DNA from: Streptomyces smyrnaeus
Lineage (GTDB): Bacteria > Actinomycetota > Actinomycetes > Streptomycetales > Streptomycetaceae
Direction: 5' to 3'
NCBI RefSeq assembly: GCF_017676345.1
Contig: NZ_JAFFZM010000016.1
Location: 62,001-126,000, forward strand
Length of the DNA stretch: 64,000 bases
Part shown: positions 7,126 through 21,300 of the stretch, piece by piece
Position numbering within the stretch: position 1 is the first letter of the stretch
How the letters are laid out: the number at the start of each line of letters is the position of its first letter
Made by a program: the position numbers and the translations under genes
Notes under the pieces: generated by a model
What the model was told of the DNA's origin: nothing
Database searches by the model: none
Seen by the model: the letters and a program-made list of their open reading frames with translations, nothing else

Positions 7126-8076
7126 ATGCTCCGTACCCCCCTCTGCGAGACGCTCGGCATCGACGTGCCGGTGATCGGCGCGCCGTTCGGGCCGTTCGAG
7201 GAGGTGGAGGTGGCGGCAGCCGTCTGCCGGGCGGGCGGGCTGGGATCTGTCGGCACCGGAGGGCCGCTGCCGGCCCTCCGGGAGCAGTGGACGCGGCTGC
7301 GGCAGCTGACCGACCGGCCGTTCGCCGTGAACCACACGATGCGACCGTTCAACGAGGAGGCGTTCCAGGCGACCATCGAGGAGCGGCCCGCAGCGATCTC
7401 CTTCCATATGAGCGTGCCCGCCGATCTGGTGGCACGCGCGCACGAGGCCGGAATCCTCTGGGTCCAGCAGGTTCAGGACGTGCGCGAAGCGGAGCAGGCG
7501 GTCCGGGCCGAGGCGGACGTGATCGTCGCACAGGGCGGCGAGGCGGGCGGACACGGTGGGGAGGTCAGCACGATGGTGCTGGTGCCGCAGGTGGTCGATG
7601 TGGCCGGGGGCGTTCCCGTCGTCGCGGCGGGCGGTATCGCCGACGGGCGCGGGCTGGCCGCCGCACTGGCGCTCGGCGCACAGGGCGTCGCACTGGGCAC
7701 CCGGCTGCTCGCCTCGGCGGAGATGAACATCAGCGAGGAGTGGAAGCAGCGGATCGTGGCGTCGGACGGGCGGGACGCGGTCAAAGTGACCCAGCACGAC
7801 CGCGTCCTGCCGCCCTTCTCCCGGCCCGGCTGCCACAGCGTGCCGCGCTCGCTGCGTACGCCGTTCCTCGACGAGTTGGAAGAGCACCCCGAACGTGTCG
7901 ATCCGGCCCTCGCCGGGCCCCAGTTGATGCAGGCCGCGCGCGAGGGGCGGATCCACGCGTACCTGCCGATGGCCGGGCAGTCGGCAGGGCTCATCCGTGA
8001 CGTCCGGCCAACCGCGGAGATCGTGCGGGATGTCGTGGACACGGCGGAGCGAATTCTTCACGGGGAGGTCGCCTAG
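7126..8076 (+). CDS. Nitronate monooxygenase-family FMN oxidoreductase
   Basis: A 316-aa TIM-barrel flavoprotein of the 2-nitropropane dioxygenase/nitronate monooxygenase family. Seen are the N-terminal P-V-I-G-A-P segment, the FMN-phosphate loop Q-G-G-E-A-G-G-H-G-G near residue 138 and the A-A-G-G-I-A-D-G-R-G strand near 170, followed by G-A-Q-G-V-A-L-G-T-R. The frame is open further upstream, but CTGGAGG just before the ATG at 7126 fixes the start. The substrate is uncertain: the family includes nitronate oxidases and enoyl-ACP reductases such as FabK. The gene is alone on its strand, convergent with panD. Confidence 0.85.
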   Translation: MLRTPLCETLGIDVPVIGAPFGPFEEVEVAAAVCRAGGLGSVGTGGPLPALREQWTRLRQLTDRPFAVNHTMRPFNEEAFQATIEERPAAISFHMSVPADLVARAHEAGILWVQQVQDVREAEQAVRAEADVIVAQGGEAGGHGGEVSTMVLVPQVVDVAGGVPVVAAGGIADGRGLAAALALGAQGVALGTRLLASAEMNISEEWKQRIVASDGRDAVKVTQHDRVLPPFSRPGCHSVPRSLRTPFLDELEEHPERVDPALAGPQLMQAAREGRIHAYLPMAGQSAGLIRDVRPTAEIVRDVVDTAERILHGEVA

Positions 8077-8126
8077 CCGGAGAGGGGCTGCCCCTGGCGG
8101 TGCATCGCGGGCTGCGGGTGAGTCGT

Positions 8127-8167
8127 GGTCCTCGCGCAGCTCCCCGCGCCCCTTCGGGGCGCGCCCG
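8127..8167. repeat. Dispersed Streptomyces intergenic repeat, copy 1
   Basis: Contains TCGCGCAG(C/T)TCCCCGCGCCCC, which recurs almost unchanged at about 63286. In this copy it runs into a short GCGCCCC-TTC-GGGGCGC hairpin between two convergent genes, so it may also serve as a terminator. Confidence 0.55.
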
Positions 8168-8169
8168 GT

Positions 8170-8592
8170 TCAGGGGTGCGGCACCGCATACGGTGGCCGT
8201 TCCGCGTCGGAGCCGAGCGGCGGCTCGCTCGCGTCGGCGCCCAGCGCCACGATCCGGTTCTCCGCGTCCACATGGACGACGCGGGGCCGCATCGCACGGG
8301 CCTCCGCGTCGTCCACCTGGGCGTAGCTGATGACGATGACCAGGTCCCCGGGGTGGACGAGGTGGGCGGCGGCGCCGTTGATGCCGAGGACTCCGCTCCC
8401 CCGCTCGCCCTCGATGACGTAGGTCTCCAGCCGGGCGCCGTTGGTGATGTCGACGATGTGGACCAGCTCGCCGGGGAGCAGGTCCGCGGCGTCCAGCAGG
8501 TCGGCGTCGATGGTCACCGACCCGACGTAGTGCAGATCGGCCTGGGTGACCGTGGCCCGGTGGATCTTGGACTTGAACATGGTGCGCAGCAC
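8170..8592 (-). CDS. panD: Aspartate 1-decarboxylase proenzyme
   Basis: A 140-aa pyruvoyl-dependent enzyme that converts aspartate to beta-alanine for pantothenate and coenzyme A synthesis. The self-cleavage site Gly24-Ser25 (H-Y-V-G-S-V-T-I-D) is intact; cleavage gives the beta and alpha chains and the pyruvoyl group. Also present are the conserved K9, Y22, N72-G-A-A and the I-S-Y-A strand. GTG at 8592 has GGAG six bases upstream and gives the standard N-terminus. The last 20 residues are a non-conserved Pro-rich tail. The gene is monocistronic on the minus strand, downstream of tuf. Confidence 0.97.
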   Translation of the reverse strand: MLRTMFKSKIHRATVTQADLHYVGSVTIDADLLDAADLLPGELVHIVDITNGARLETYVIEGERGSGVLGINGAAAHLVHPGDLVIVISYAQVDDAEARAMRPRVVHVDAENRIVALGADASEPPLGSDAERPPYAVPHP

Positions 8593-8675
8593 AGTTCACT
8601 CCGTATGAGGAAAAAGGGTCGCGCCCCCGTCGGTCAGGGGTGCGCGCCGACCCGTCCATCGTACGAGCGCAAGCC

Positions 8676-8723
8676 GCGCATACGAAGAGGGTCCGTACGC
8701 GCGCATACGAAGAGGGCCCGTAC
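8676..8723. repeat. 23-base direct repeat including tuf terminator arm
   Basis: Two 23-base units at 8676-8698 and 8701-8723 differ at one base, and share GCGCATACGAAGAGGG. The second unit contains most of the left arm of the tuf terminator, so that arm has been duplicated. Confidence 0.75.
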
Positions 8724-8750
8724 GGCTTCGCAGCCGTACGGGCCCTCTTC
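8709..8750 (-). terminator. tuf terminator, perfect 19-bp stem
   Basis: The stem GAAGAGGGCCCGTACGGCT pairs perfectly with its complement across a four-base loop, TCGC. It lies 47 bases after the tuf stop codon and ends the str operon. Confidence 0.9.
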
Positions 8751-8796
8751 TCGGCCGAGGCCGACGCGCGAGCGTTCGCGCGCTGGTCGCGCTAGG

Positions 8797-9990
<1,194 letters not shown>

Positions 9991-10261
9991 TGGGGTCCTC
10001 CTGTGGACTGGTGCTGTACACCCTCCACATTTTGCGGAGGGGTTCAGGTGGTCGTACCGAACCGGTCAGGACCCCTAGGGGGACGCCCTTGACCTGTTCG
10101 CTTGGGGTGGGCCGGCGGCCGGAGCGCCCCGGTACAGTCCGCTCGATGACCGAGCGATCTGTACCGGAGTGCCCCGAATGCCTTTGCTCCAGCCTAAGGG
10201 GTGAGTGCGGATGTCCCGCTCGCCCCTGGACGAGTGGCTCACTCGCCCCTGAGCGAGTGGA
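9991..10261 (-). promoter_or_regulatory. fusA-tuf intergenic leader region
   Basis: 271 bases without a gene. It holds two tandem ACTCGCCCCTG-type segments (about 10210-10255), a CGCTCGATGACCGAGCG hairpin near 10140 and a CCCTCC/GGAGGG stem at 10021-10041 close to the tuf ribosome binding site. A tuf-specific promoter is likely from Streptomyces precedent, but I could not fix its -10 and -35 boxes. Confidence 0.4.
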
Positions 10262-12385
10262 TTACTCGCCCTTGGCCTTCGCGATGACCTCCTCGGCGAC
10301 GCTCCGGGGAACCTCGCCGTAGGAGTCGAACTGCATGGAGTACGTGGCACGGCCGGAGGTCTTGCTGCGCAGGTCTCCGACGTAGCCGAACATCTCCGAC
10401 AGCGGTACCAGACCGGTGACGAGCTTCGCGTTGCCGCGGTCGTCCATCGACTGGACCTGGCCGCGCCGCGAGTTGATGTCGCCGATGACCTCGCCCATGT
10501 AGTCCTCGGGCGTGGTCACCTCGACCTTCATCAGCGGCTCCAGCAGGGCCGGGCTCGCCCTCCGGGCGGCCTCCTTGAACGCCATGGAACCGGCGATCTT
10601 GAAGGCCATCTCGGAGGAGTCGACGTCGTGGTAGGCACCGTCGAGCAGCGTCACGCGGACGCCGGTCAGCGGGTAGCCCGCCAGCACGCCGAACTCCATG
10701 GCCTCCTGGCAGCCCGCGTCCACGGACGGGATGTACTCCCGCGGGATACGGCCACCGGTGACCTGGTTGACGAACTCGTAGCCGTCGCCCTCGAGCGGCT
10801 CGACGTCGATCTGCACCTTTGCGAACTGACCGGAACCACCGGTCTGCTTCTTGTGGGTGTAGTCGACCTTCTCGACCTTCTTGCGGAGCGACTCGCGGTA
10901 GGCCACCTGCGGCTTACCGACGTTGGCCTCGACCTTGAACTCGCGCTTCATGCGGTCGACCAGCACGTCCAGGTGCAGCTCGCCCATGCCCGCGATGATC
11001 GTCTGGCCGGTGTCCTCGTTCGTCTTGACCTGGAAGGACGGGTCCTCCTCGGCCAGCCGCTGGATCGCGACGCCCAGCTTCTCCTGGTCGCCCTTGGACT
11101 TGGGCTCGATGGCGACCTCGATGACCGGGGCCGGGAAGTCCATCGACTCCAGGATCACCGGGTTGCTCGCGTCGCAGAGGGTCTCACCGGTGGTGGTCTG
11201 CTTGAGACCCATGACGGCGACGATGTCGCCGGCACCCACCGACTCGATCTCCTCACGCTTGTTCGCGTGCATCCGGTAGATCTTGCCGATGCGCTCCTTG
11301 CGGCCCTTCACCGAGTTCATCACCTGGGTGCCGGTGTGCAGGCGACCCGAGTAGACACGCAGGAAGGTCAGCTTGCCGAGGTGCGGGTCGCTGGCGATCT
11401 TGAACGCCAGCGCCGACATCGGCTCCTCCTCGGAGGGACGACGCTTGATGATCTCCTCGGCGTCCTTCGGGGACTGGCCCTCGATGGCCTCGACGTCCAG
11501 CGGGGACGGCAGGTACCGCGCGATCGCGTCGAGCAGCGGCTGCACCCCCTTGTTCTTGAACGCGGTGCCACAGAAGACCGGCGTCACCGTGACGACGTCC
11601 TCGCCACCGGTGGAGGCGAGGGTCACCCGGCGGATCGCCGCCATGAGCTGCTCCTCGGTGGGCTCCTGGCCCTCCAGGTACAGCTCCATCATCTCTTCGT
11701 CGTTCTCCGCGACGGCTTCGAGCAGCTTGCCGCGCCACTCCTCGGCCGCCTCGGCGTGGGTGTCCGGGATGTCGACGGTGTCGTACATCTCGCCCATCTT
11801 GGCCTCGGGCGACCAGACGAGGGCCTTCATCGACACCAGGTCGACGACGCCCTTGAAGTCCGCCTCGGTGCCGATCGGCAGCTGCATGACCAGCGGAATC
11901 GCACCCAGGCGGTCGCTGATCATGTCGACGCAGCGGTGGAACTCCGCGCCGGTACGGTCGAGCTTGTTGACGAAGCAGATACGCGGAACGCCGTAGCGGT
12001 CGGCCTGCCGCCACACCGTCTCGGACTGCGGCTCCACACCGGCGACACCGTCGAACACCGTCACGGCACCGTCGAGCACGCGCAGCGCACGCTCCACCTC
12101 GACGGTGAAGTCGACGTGGCCCGGGGTGTCGATGATGTTGATGGTGTAGTCGACGCCGTTGAGCGGCCAGTGAGTGGTCGTCGCGGCGGACGTGATGGTG
12201 ATGCCGCGTTCCTGCTCCTGCTCCATCCAGTCCATCGTGGCAGCGCCGTCGTGGACCTCACCGATCTTGTAGCTACGACCGGTGTAGAAAAGGATCCGCT
12301 CGGTGGTCGTCGTCTTGCCCGCGTCGATGTGCGCCATGATCCCGATGTTGCGGACCTTGGCAAGGTCAAGTGAAGTGGTAGCCAT
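10262..12385 (-). CDS. fusA: Elongation factor G
   Basis: A 707-aa translocation GTPase. The P-loop A-H-I-D-A-G-K-T is at 18-25, R-G-I-T-I-T at about 61-66, D-T-P-G-H at about 85-89 and N-K-L-D follows. EF-G domains II to V come next, including the R-E-S-L-R-K domain IV entry and the G-Y-V-G-D-L-R-S-x-T-x-G-R-A motif of domain V. Length is standard. It is third in the str operon, 39 bases after rpsG, and translated from ATG 12385. No insertion or truncation is seen. Confidence 0.99.
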   Translation of the reverse strand: MATTSLDLAKVRNIGIMAHIDAGKTTTTERILFYTGRSYKIGEVHDGAATMDWMEQEQERGITITSAATTTHWPLNGVDYTINIIDTPGHVDFTVEVERALRVLDGAVTVFDGVAGVEPQSETVWRQADRYGVPRICFVNKLDRTGAEFHRCVDMISDRLGAIPLVMQLPIGTEADFKGVVDLVSMKALVWSPEAKMGEMYDTVDIPDTHAEAAEEWRGKLLEAVAENDEEMMELYLEGQEPTEEQLMAAIRRVTLASTGGEDVVTVTPVFCGTAFKNKGVQPLLDAIARYLPSPLDVEAIEGQSPKDAEEIIKRRPSEEEPMSALAFKIASDPHLGKLTFLRVYSGRLHTGTQVMNSVKGRKERIGKIYRMHANKREEIESVGAGDIVAVMGLKQTTTGETLCDASNPVILESMDFPAPVIEVAIEPKSKGDQEKLGVAIQRLAEEDPSFQVKTNEDTGQTIIAGMGELHLDVLVDRMKREFKVEANVGKPQVAYRESLRKKVEKVDYTHKKQTGGSGQFAKVQIDVEPLEGDGYEFVNQVTGGRIPREYIPSVDAGCQEAMEFGVLAGYPLTGVRVTLLDGAYHDVDSSEMAFKIAGSMAFKEAARRASPALLEPLMKVEVTTPEDYMGEVIGDINSRRGQVQSMDDRGNAKLVTGLVPLSEMFGYVGDLRSKTSGRATYSMQFDSYGEVPRSVAEEVIAKAKGE

Positions 12386-12424
12386 AAGGCTTCAGTCTTC
12401 TCTCGGTCTCGATGGGGGTAGCGA

Positions 12425-12895
12425 CTACCAGCGGTAGTGCGCGAAGGCCTTGTTGGACTCGGCCATCTTGTGCGTGTCCTCGCGCTTCTTCACGGCGGCG
12501 CCGAGCCCGTTGGAGGCATCGAGCAGCTCGTTCATCAGACGCTCGGTCATGGTCTTCTCGCGGCGGGCGCGGGAGTACCCCACGATCCAGCGCAGCGCGA
12601 GCGTGGAGGAGCGGCCGGGGCGGACCTCGACCGGAACCTGGTAGGTGGCGCCACCGACACGACGGGAGCGGACCTCAAGGGTCGGCTTGACGTTCTCCAG
12701 GGCACGCTTGAGCGTGATGACCGGGTCGTTGCCGGTCTTCTCGCGCAGCCCCTCCATGGCGCCGTAGACGATGCGCTCAGCGGTGGAGCGCTTGCCGTTC
12801 AGCAGCACCTTGTTGATGAGGGAGGTCACCAGAGGAGAGCCGTAGACCGGGTCGATGATGACCGGGCGCTTCGGGGCGGGGCCCTTACGAGGCAT
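12425..12895 (-). CDS. rpsG: 30S ribosomal protein S7
   Basis: A 156-aa primary 16S rRNA-binding protein that nucleates assembly of the 30S head. Full-length family match: M-P-R-K-G-P-A-x-K-R, the G-K-R-S-T-A-E loop, the Y-Q-V-P-V-E-V-R hairpin and the C-terminal F-A-H-Y-R-W. It begins two bases after the rpsL stop codon, so the two are tightly coupled. In other bacteria S7 autoregulates this operon by binding the rpsL-rpsG junction; here the junction is too short for the E. coli-type site. Confidence 0.99.
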   Translation of the reverse strand: MPRKGPAPKRPVIIDPVYGSPLVTSLINKVLLNGKRSTAERIVYGAMEGLREKTGNDPVITLKRALENVKPTLEVRSRRVGGATYQVPVEVRPGRSSTLALRWIVGYSRARREKTMTERLMNELLDASNGLGAAVKKREDTHKMAESNKAFAHYRW

Positions 12896-12897
12896 TC

Positions 12898-13269
12898 TTA
12901 CTTCTCCTTCTTGGCGCCGTAGCGGCTGCGAGCCTGCTTGCGGTTCTTGACGCCCTGCGTGTCGAGGGAGCCGCGGATGATCTTGTAGCGAACACCCGGC
13001 AGGTCCTTCACACGGCCACCACGCACGAGCACGATGGAGTGCTCCTGCAGGTTGTGACCCTCACCCGGAATGTAGGCGGTCACCTCGATCCCGCTGGTCA
13101 GGCGCACACGGGCGACCTTACGCAGGGCCGAGTTCGGCTTCTTCGGGGTGGTCGTGAACACACGCGTGCAGACGCCTCGACGCTGGGGCGAGCCCTCAAG
13201 TGCGGGCGTCTTGTTCTTCTCGACCTTGTCCTGCCGGCCCTTGCGGACCAGCTGCTGGATCGTAGGCAC
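12898..13269 (-). CDS. rpsL: 30S ribosomal protein S12
   Basis: A 123-aa decoding-centre protein. The T-T-P-K-K-P-N-S-A-L-R-K loop and G-G-R-V-K-D-L-P-G-V-R-Y loop are wild type: the lysines equivalent to positions 43 and 88 are both present, so no classical streptomycin-resistance substitution is seen. It starts at GTG 13269 with GGAG upstream. First gene of the str operon, with a likely promoter at 13499-13527. Confidence 0.99.
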   Translation of the reverse strand: MPTIQQLVRKGRQDKVEKNKTPALEGSPQRRGVCTRVFTTTPKKPNSALRKVARVRLTSGIEVTAYIPGEGHNLQEHSIVLVRGGRVKDLPGVRYKIIRGSLDTQGVKNRKQARSRYGAKKEK

Positions 13270-13498
13270 CGTTTCTCCGGTTTCTGTGTGCCAGTCTCGG
13301 TAAAGCTAACCTGGGCCATACCCGACCCACGAGGTCGGGTGTGTCGAAGGCTGCAGATCTCCGCCGAGGGCGGAGGACTTCTCCATGGTGAGAAGCATGC
13401 AGATTCGGTGTCTCATGCTGCGCGCACCGTCGCCGCAGTTGCGGGTACCACATCCGCGGGGGACAACAGCGCAGGGGACACCCCAGGCACAGAGATTG

Positions 13499-13527
13499 AG
13501 GGTACCTACCTCATCGGCTGGGGTCAA
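13499..13527 (-). promoter_or_regulatory. Probable rpsL operon promoter
   Basis: On the minus strand, TTGACC (13522-13527) and TACCCT (13499-13504) are separated by exactly 17 bases, a good match to the principal sigma factor (HrdB) consensus. The predicted start would give a leader of about 220 bases before rpsL. The rest of 13270-13626 shows no gene. Confidence 0.6.
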
Positions 13528-13626
13528 AACAAATGGACCGGCCACCATAGCGCCCCCGACCTGCGAGAAGAAGGGCACACAGGACAGCTCGCCACCGCCC
13601 GGCGGGACGGGCCGCCGCCCGTCCCG

Positions 13627-14226
13627 TCAGCTCGACGCCACGATCACCCCGAAGATGATCGCCAGGACGGTCCCGATGGCCAGCCAGCCCAGCACCAGAC
13701 CGGCCGTGGCAAAGCCGTCCCCCTGCTCACCGGTCCTGCGGATCTCCGCCTTCGCCTTGTGCCCGAGGATCACCGCCGGGATCGCCGTCAGCCCGTACAT
13801 CGGCGTCAGGATCCCGCAGACCAGCGCACCGATCGCCGAACCGTTGGTGCTCGGCGGCGGCGCCGGCAAGAAGGTGCGCGGCACCACCGGATAGGTGGGC
13901 TGCGGCGCCGGTACCGGCACGGGCACCGGGCCCTGCGGCAGATCCGCGATGAGCACGCTCAGGTCCGCGTACGTCTGCGCCTGCGACGCCCGCGCCAGCC
14001 GCTGCTCGTACTCCTCCTGACCCAGCCGGCCTTCGCTGAATCCGGCCTTCAGGACGTCGATCGCCCGCTCCCGGTCGGTGTGCGAGGCGCGCATCGCCCC
14101 CATCTGCGGCTGACTTTGCACGGGCACACCGCCAGGGGGCTGCCCGGGCTGCCCCTGCTTCGAGACGAGCCCGGGGTTGTACCCCTGGCCCGGGGCACCT
14201 CCAGGATTCCACGGTCCGAACGCCAC
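13627..14226 (-). CDS. DUF1707/DUF4190 membrane protein
   Basis: A 199-aa protein. The N-terminus is Gly/Pro-rich and disordered. A DUF1707 domain follows near residues 45-97, with R-A-S-H-T-D-R-E-R-A and L-x-E-G-R-L-x-x-E-E-Y-E-Q-R motifs. A Pro-rich linker then leads to a DUF4190 domain with two membrane helices and G-x-x-A-x-A-G-L-V-L-G-W. Function is unknown; DUF1707 is usually N-terminal in actinobacterial membrane proteins. GTG 14226 is chosen because GGGAGG lies nine bases upstream and the more distal starts have no such site. It lies between rpoC and rpsL, in the same direction, as in other Streptomyces. Confidence 0.8.
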   Translation of the reverse strand: MAFGPWNPGGAPGQGYNPGLVSKQGQPGQPPGGVPVQSQPQMGAMRASHTDRERAIDVLKAGFSEGRLGQEEYEQRLARASQAQTYADLSVLIADLPQGPVPVPVPAPQPTYPVVPRTFLPAPPPSTNGSAIGALVCGILTPMYGLTAIPAVILGHKAKAEIRRTGEQGDGFATAGLVLGWLAIGTVLAIIFGVIVASS

Positions 14227-14320
14227 CGGCCCCCACCTCCCAGCTCGAACTTGCCGTCTCCCCCCATCATCCATGACGCAGGCCGTCCGTGGCCGGTTCA
14301 CAGCCCTACGGATACGACCG

Positions 14321-14353
14321 CGGGGCGGCCCCCCGTGAAGGGAGACCGCCCCG
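14321..14353 (-). terminator. rpoC terminator candidate
   Basis: An 8-bp stem, CGGGGCGG with CCGCCCCG, and a 17-base loop, starting about 16 bases past the rpoC stop codon. Moderately strong. Confidence 0.6.
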
Positions 14354-14369
14354 TGGCGTTGCGTCGGAC

Positions 14370-18269
<3,900 letters not shown>

Positions 18270-18361
18270 TCTCGTCAATCCCTCTCAGGGTCGTATGTCA
18301 ATGGTCTGAACGGGGTCGCGGGGAAGGCCGGGACGCGGGGAGCGCGCCCCGGCCGACTCCG

Positions 18362-21300
18362 TCAGACCTCTTCGACGCTGCTCGGCTCGCGCCGGGACAG
18401 GTCGATTCCGAGCTCCTCCGCCGCGCGGAAGACGTCCTCGTCGGTGTCGCGCATTTCGATCGACATGCCGTCCGAGGACAGCACCTCGACGTTGAGGCAG
18501 AGCGACTGCATCTCCTTGATGAGCACCTTGAAGGACTCGGGGATGCCCGGCTCGGGGATGTTCTCGCCCTTGACGATGGCCTCGTAGACCTTCACGCGGC
18601 CGGTGACGTCGTCGGACTTGATGGTGAGCAGCTCCTGCAGTGCGTACGCGGCGCCGTACGCCTCCAGGGCCCACACCTCCATCTCACCGAAGCGCTGGCC
18701 ACCGAACTGGGCCTTACCACCCAGCGGCTGCTGGGTGATCATGGAGTACGGACCGGTCGAACGGGCGTGCAGCTTGTCGTCGACCAGGTGGTGCAGCTTG
18801 AGGATGTACATGTACCCGACCGAGATCGGGTCCGGGAACGGCTCGCCGGAACGGCCGTCGAACAGCTGCGCCTTGCCGGAGGGCTGGACCATGCGGTCGC
18901 CGTCCCGGTTCGGCAGCGTGGCCTGGAACAGACCGGCGATCTCGTCCTCACGGGCACCGTCGAAGACCGGCGTGGCCACGTTCGTCCTGGGCGCCACGTC
19001 GTCCGCGCCGATCGCCTGGAGGCGCTGCATCCACTCCTCGGAGCCCTCGACCTTCCAGCCCTGGGAGGCCAGCCAGCCCAGGTGGATCTCCAGGACCTGG
19101 CCCGGGTTCATCCGGGAGGGGACACCCAGCGGGTTGAGGATCACGTCGACCGGGGTGCCGTCCTCCAGGAACGGCATGTCCTCGACCGGCAGGATCTTCG
19201 AGATGACGCCCTTGTTGCCGTGCCGGCCCGCGAGCTTGTCACCGTCGGTGATCTTGCGCTTCTGCGCGACGTAGACGCGCACCAGCTGGTTGACGCCCGG
19301 AGGCAGCTCGTCGCCCTCCTCGCGGTCGAAGACGCGGACGCCGATGACCTTGCCGGTCTCGCCGTGCGGCACCTTCAGCGAGGTGTCACGGACCTCACGC
19401 GCCTTCTCACCGAAGATCGCGCGCAGCAGCCGCTCCTCGGGGGTCAGCTCGGTCTCACCCTTCGGGGTGACCTTGCCGACGAGGATGTCGCCCGCCTCGA
19501 CCTCGGCGCCGATGCGGATGATGCCGCGCTCGTCGAGGTCGGCCAGCACCTCCTCGGAGACGTTCGGGATGTCCCGGGTGATCTCCTCGGGGCCCAGCTT
19601 GGTGTCGCGGGCGTCGACCTCGTGCTCCTCGATGTGGATCGAGGAGAGGACGTCGTCCTGCACCAGCCGCTGGCTGAGGATGATCGCGTCCTCGTAGTTG
19701 TAGCCCTCCCACGGCATGAAGGCCACGAGCAGGTTCTTGCCGAGCGCCATCTCACCTTCGTCGGTGGACGGGCCGTCGGCCAGCACCTGGCCCTCGATGA
19801 CGCGGGCGCCCTCGTCCACGAGCACCTTCTGGTTGAAGGAGGTGCCCTGGTTGGAGCGGGTGAACTTGGCCACCCGGTAGGTGGTGTACGTGCCGTCGTC
19901 GTTGGCCACCGTGATGTAGTCGGCGGAGACCTCCTGGACGACACCGTCCTTGTCGGCCTTGATGACGTCACCGGCGTCGACCGCGCAGCGGTACTCCATG
20001 CCGGTGCCGACCAGCGGCGACTCGGCCTTGATGAGCGGCACGGCCTGCCGCATCATGTTCGAGCCCATCAGCGCGCGGTTGGCGTCGTCGTGCTCCAGGA
20101 ACGGAATCATGGCCGTGGCCACCGACACCATCTGGCGCGGCGAGACGTCCATGTAGTCCACGTCGTCGCCCGGGATCAGGTCGACCTCGCCGCCACGGCG
20201 GCGGACCAGCACCCGGTCCTCGGCGAACCGCATCTCCTCGGTGAGGGGAGCGTTCGCCTGGGCGATCACGAAGCGGTCCTCCTCGTCGGCCGTGAGGTAG
20301 TGCACCTCGTCGGTGACGGTGCCGTCGACGACCTTGCGGTAGGGCGTCTCGACGAAGCCGAACGCGTTGACGCGCCCGTAGGAGGCGAGCGAGCCGATCA
20401 GACCGATGTTCGGGCCTTCCGGCGTCTCGATCGGGCACATCCGGCCGTAGTGCGAGGGGTGCACGTCACGGACCTCGAAGCCGGCCCGCTCACGGCTCAG
20501 ACCACCCGGGCCGAGCGCGTTGAGACGGCGCTTGTGGGTGAGCCCGGAGATCGGGTTCGTCTGGTCCATGAACTGGGACAGCTGGCTGGTGCCGAAGAAC
20601 TCCTTGATGGAGGCGACGACCGGCCGGATGTTGATCAGCGTCTGCGGCGTGATCGCCTCGACGTCCTGGGTGGTCATCCGCTCGCGGACGACGCGCTCCA
20701 TACGGGCCAGACCGGTGCGGACCTGGTTCTGGATCAGCTCGCCGACGTTGCGCAGGCGGCGGTTGCCGAAGTGGTCGATGTCATCGGTCTCGATGACGAT
20801 CTCGTCGCCCTCGGCGGAGGTGGACTCCGTCTCACCCGCGTGCAGCTTCACCAGGTACTTGATCGTGGCGACGATGTCGGCGGTGGTCAGCACGCCGGAG
20901 TTCAGCGGCTCGTCGCCGCCGAGCTTCTTGTTGACCTTGTGCCGGCCGACCTTGGCCAGGTCGTAGCGCTTCGGGTTGAAGTAGAGGTTCTCCAGCAGCG
21001 TCTGCGCGGCCTCGCGGGTCGGGGGCTCGCCCGGACGCAGCTTGCGGTAGATGTCGAGCAGCGCGTCGTCCTGACCCTGGGTGTGGTCCTTCTCCAGGGT
21101 GGCGCGCATGGACTCGTACTGGCCGAACTCCTCCAGGATCTGCTCGGAGGTCCAGCCGAGGGCCTTGAGCAGCACGGTCACGGACTGCTTGCGCTTGCGG
21201 TCGATGCGCACACCGACCATGTCGCGCTTGTCGATCTCCATCTCCAGCCAGGCGCCGCGAGACGGGATGATCTTGGCGGAGTAGATGTCCTTGTCGGAGG

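Noticed and set aside
10020..10041. Riboswitch before tuf
   Set aside because: Only a short CCCTCC/GGAGGG stem is seen, with no known aptamer features.
12898..13269. Streptomycin-resistance allele of rpsL
   Set aside because: Both resistance-associated lysines (equivalent to 43 and 88) are wild type.
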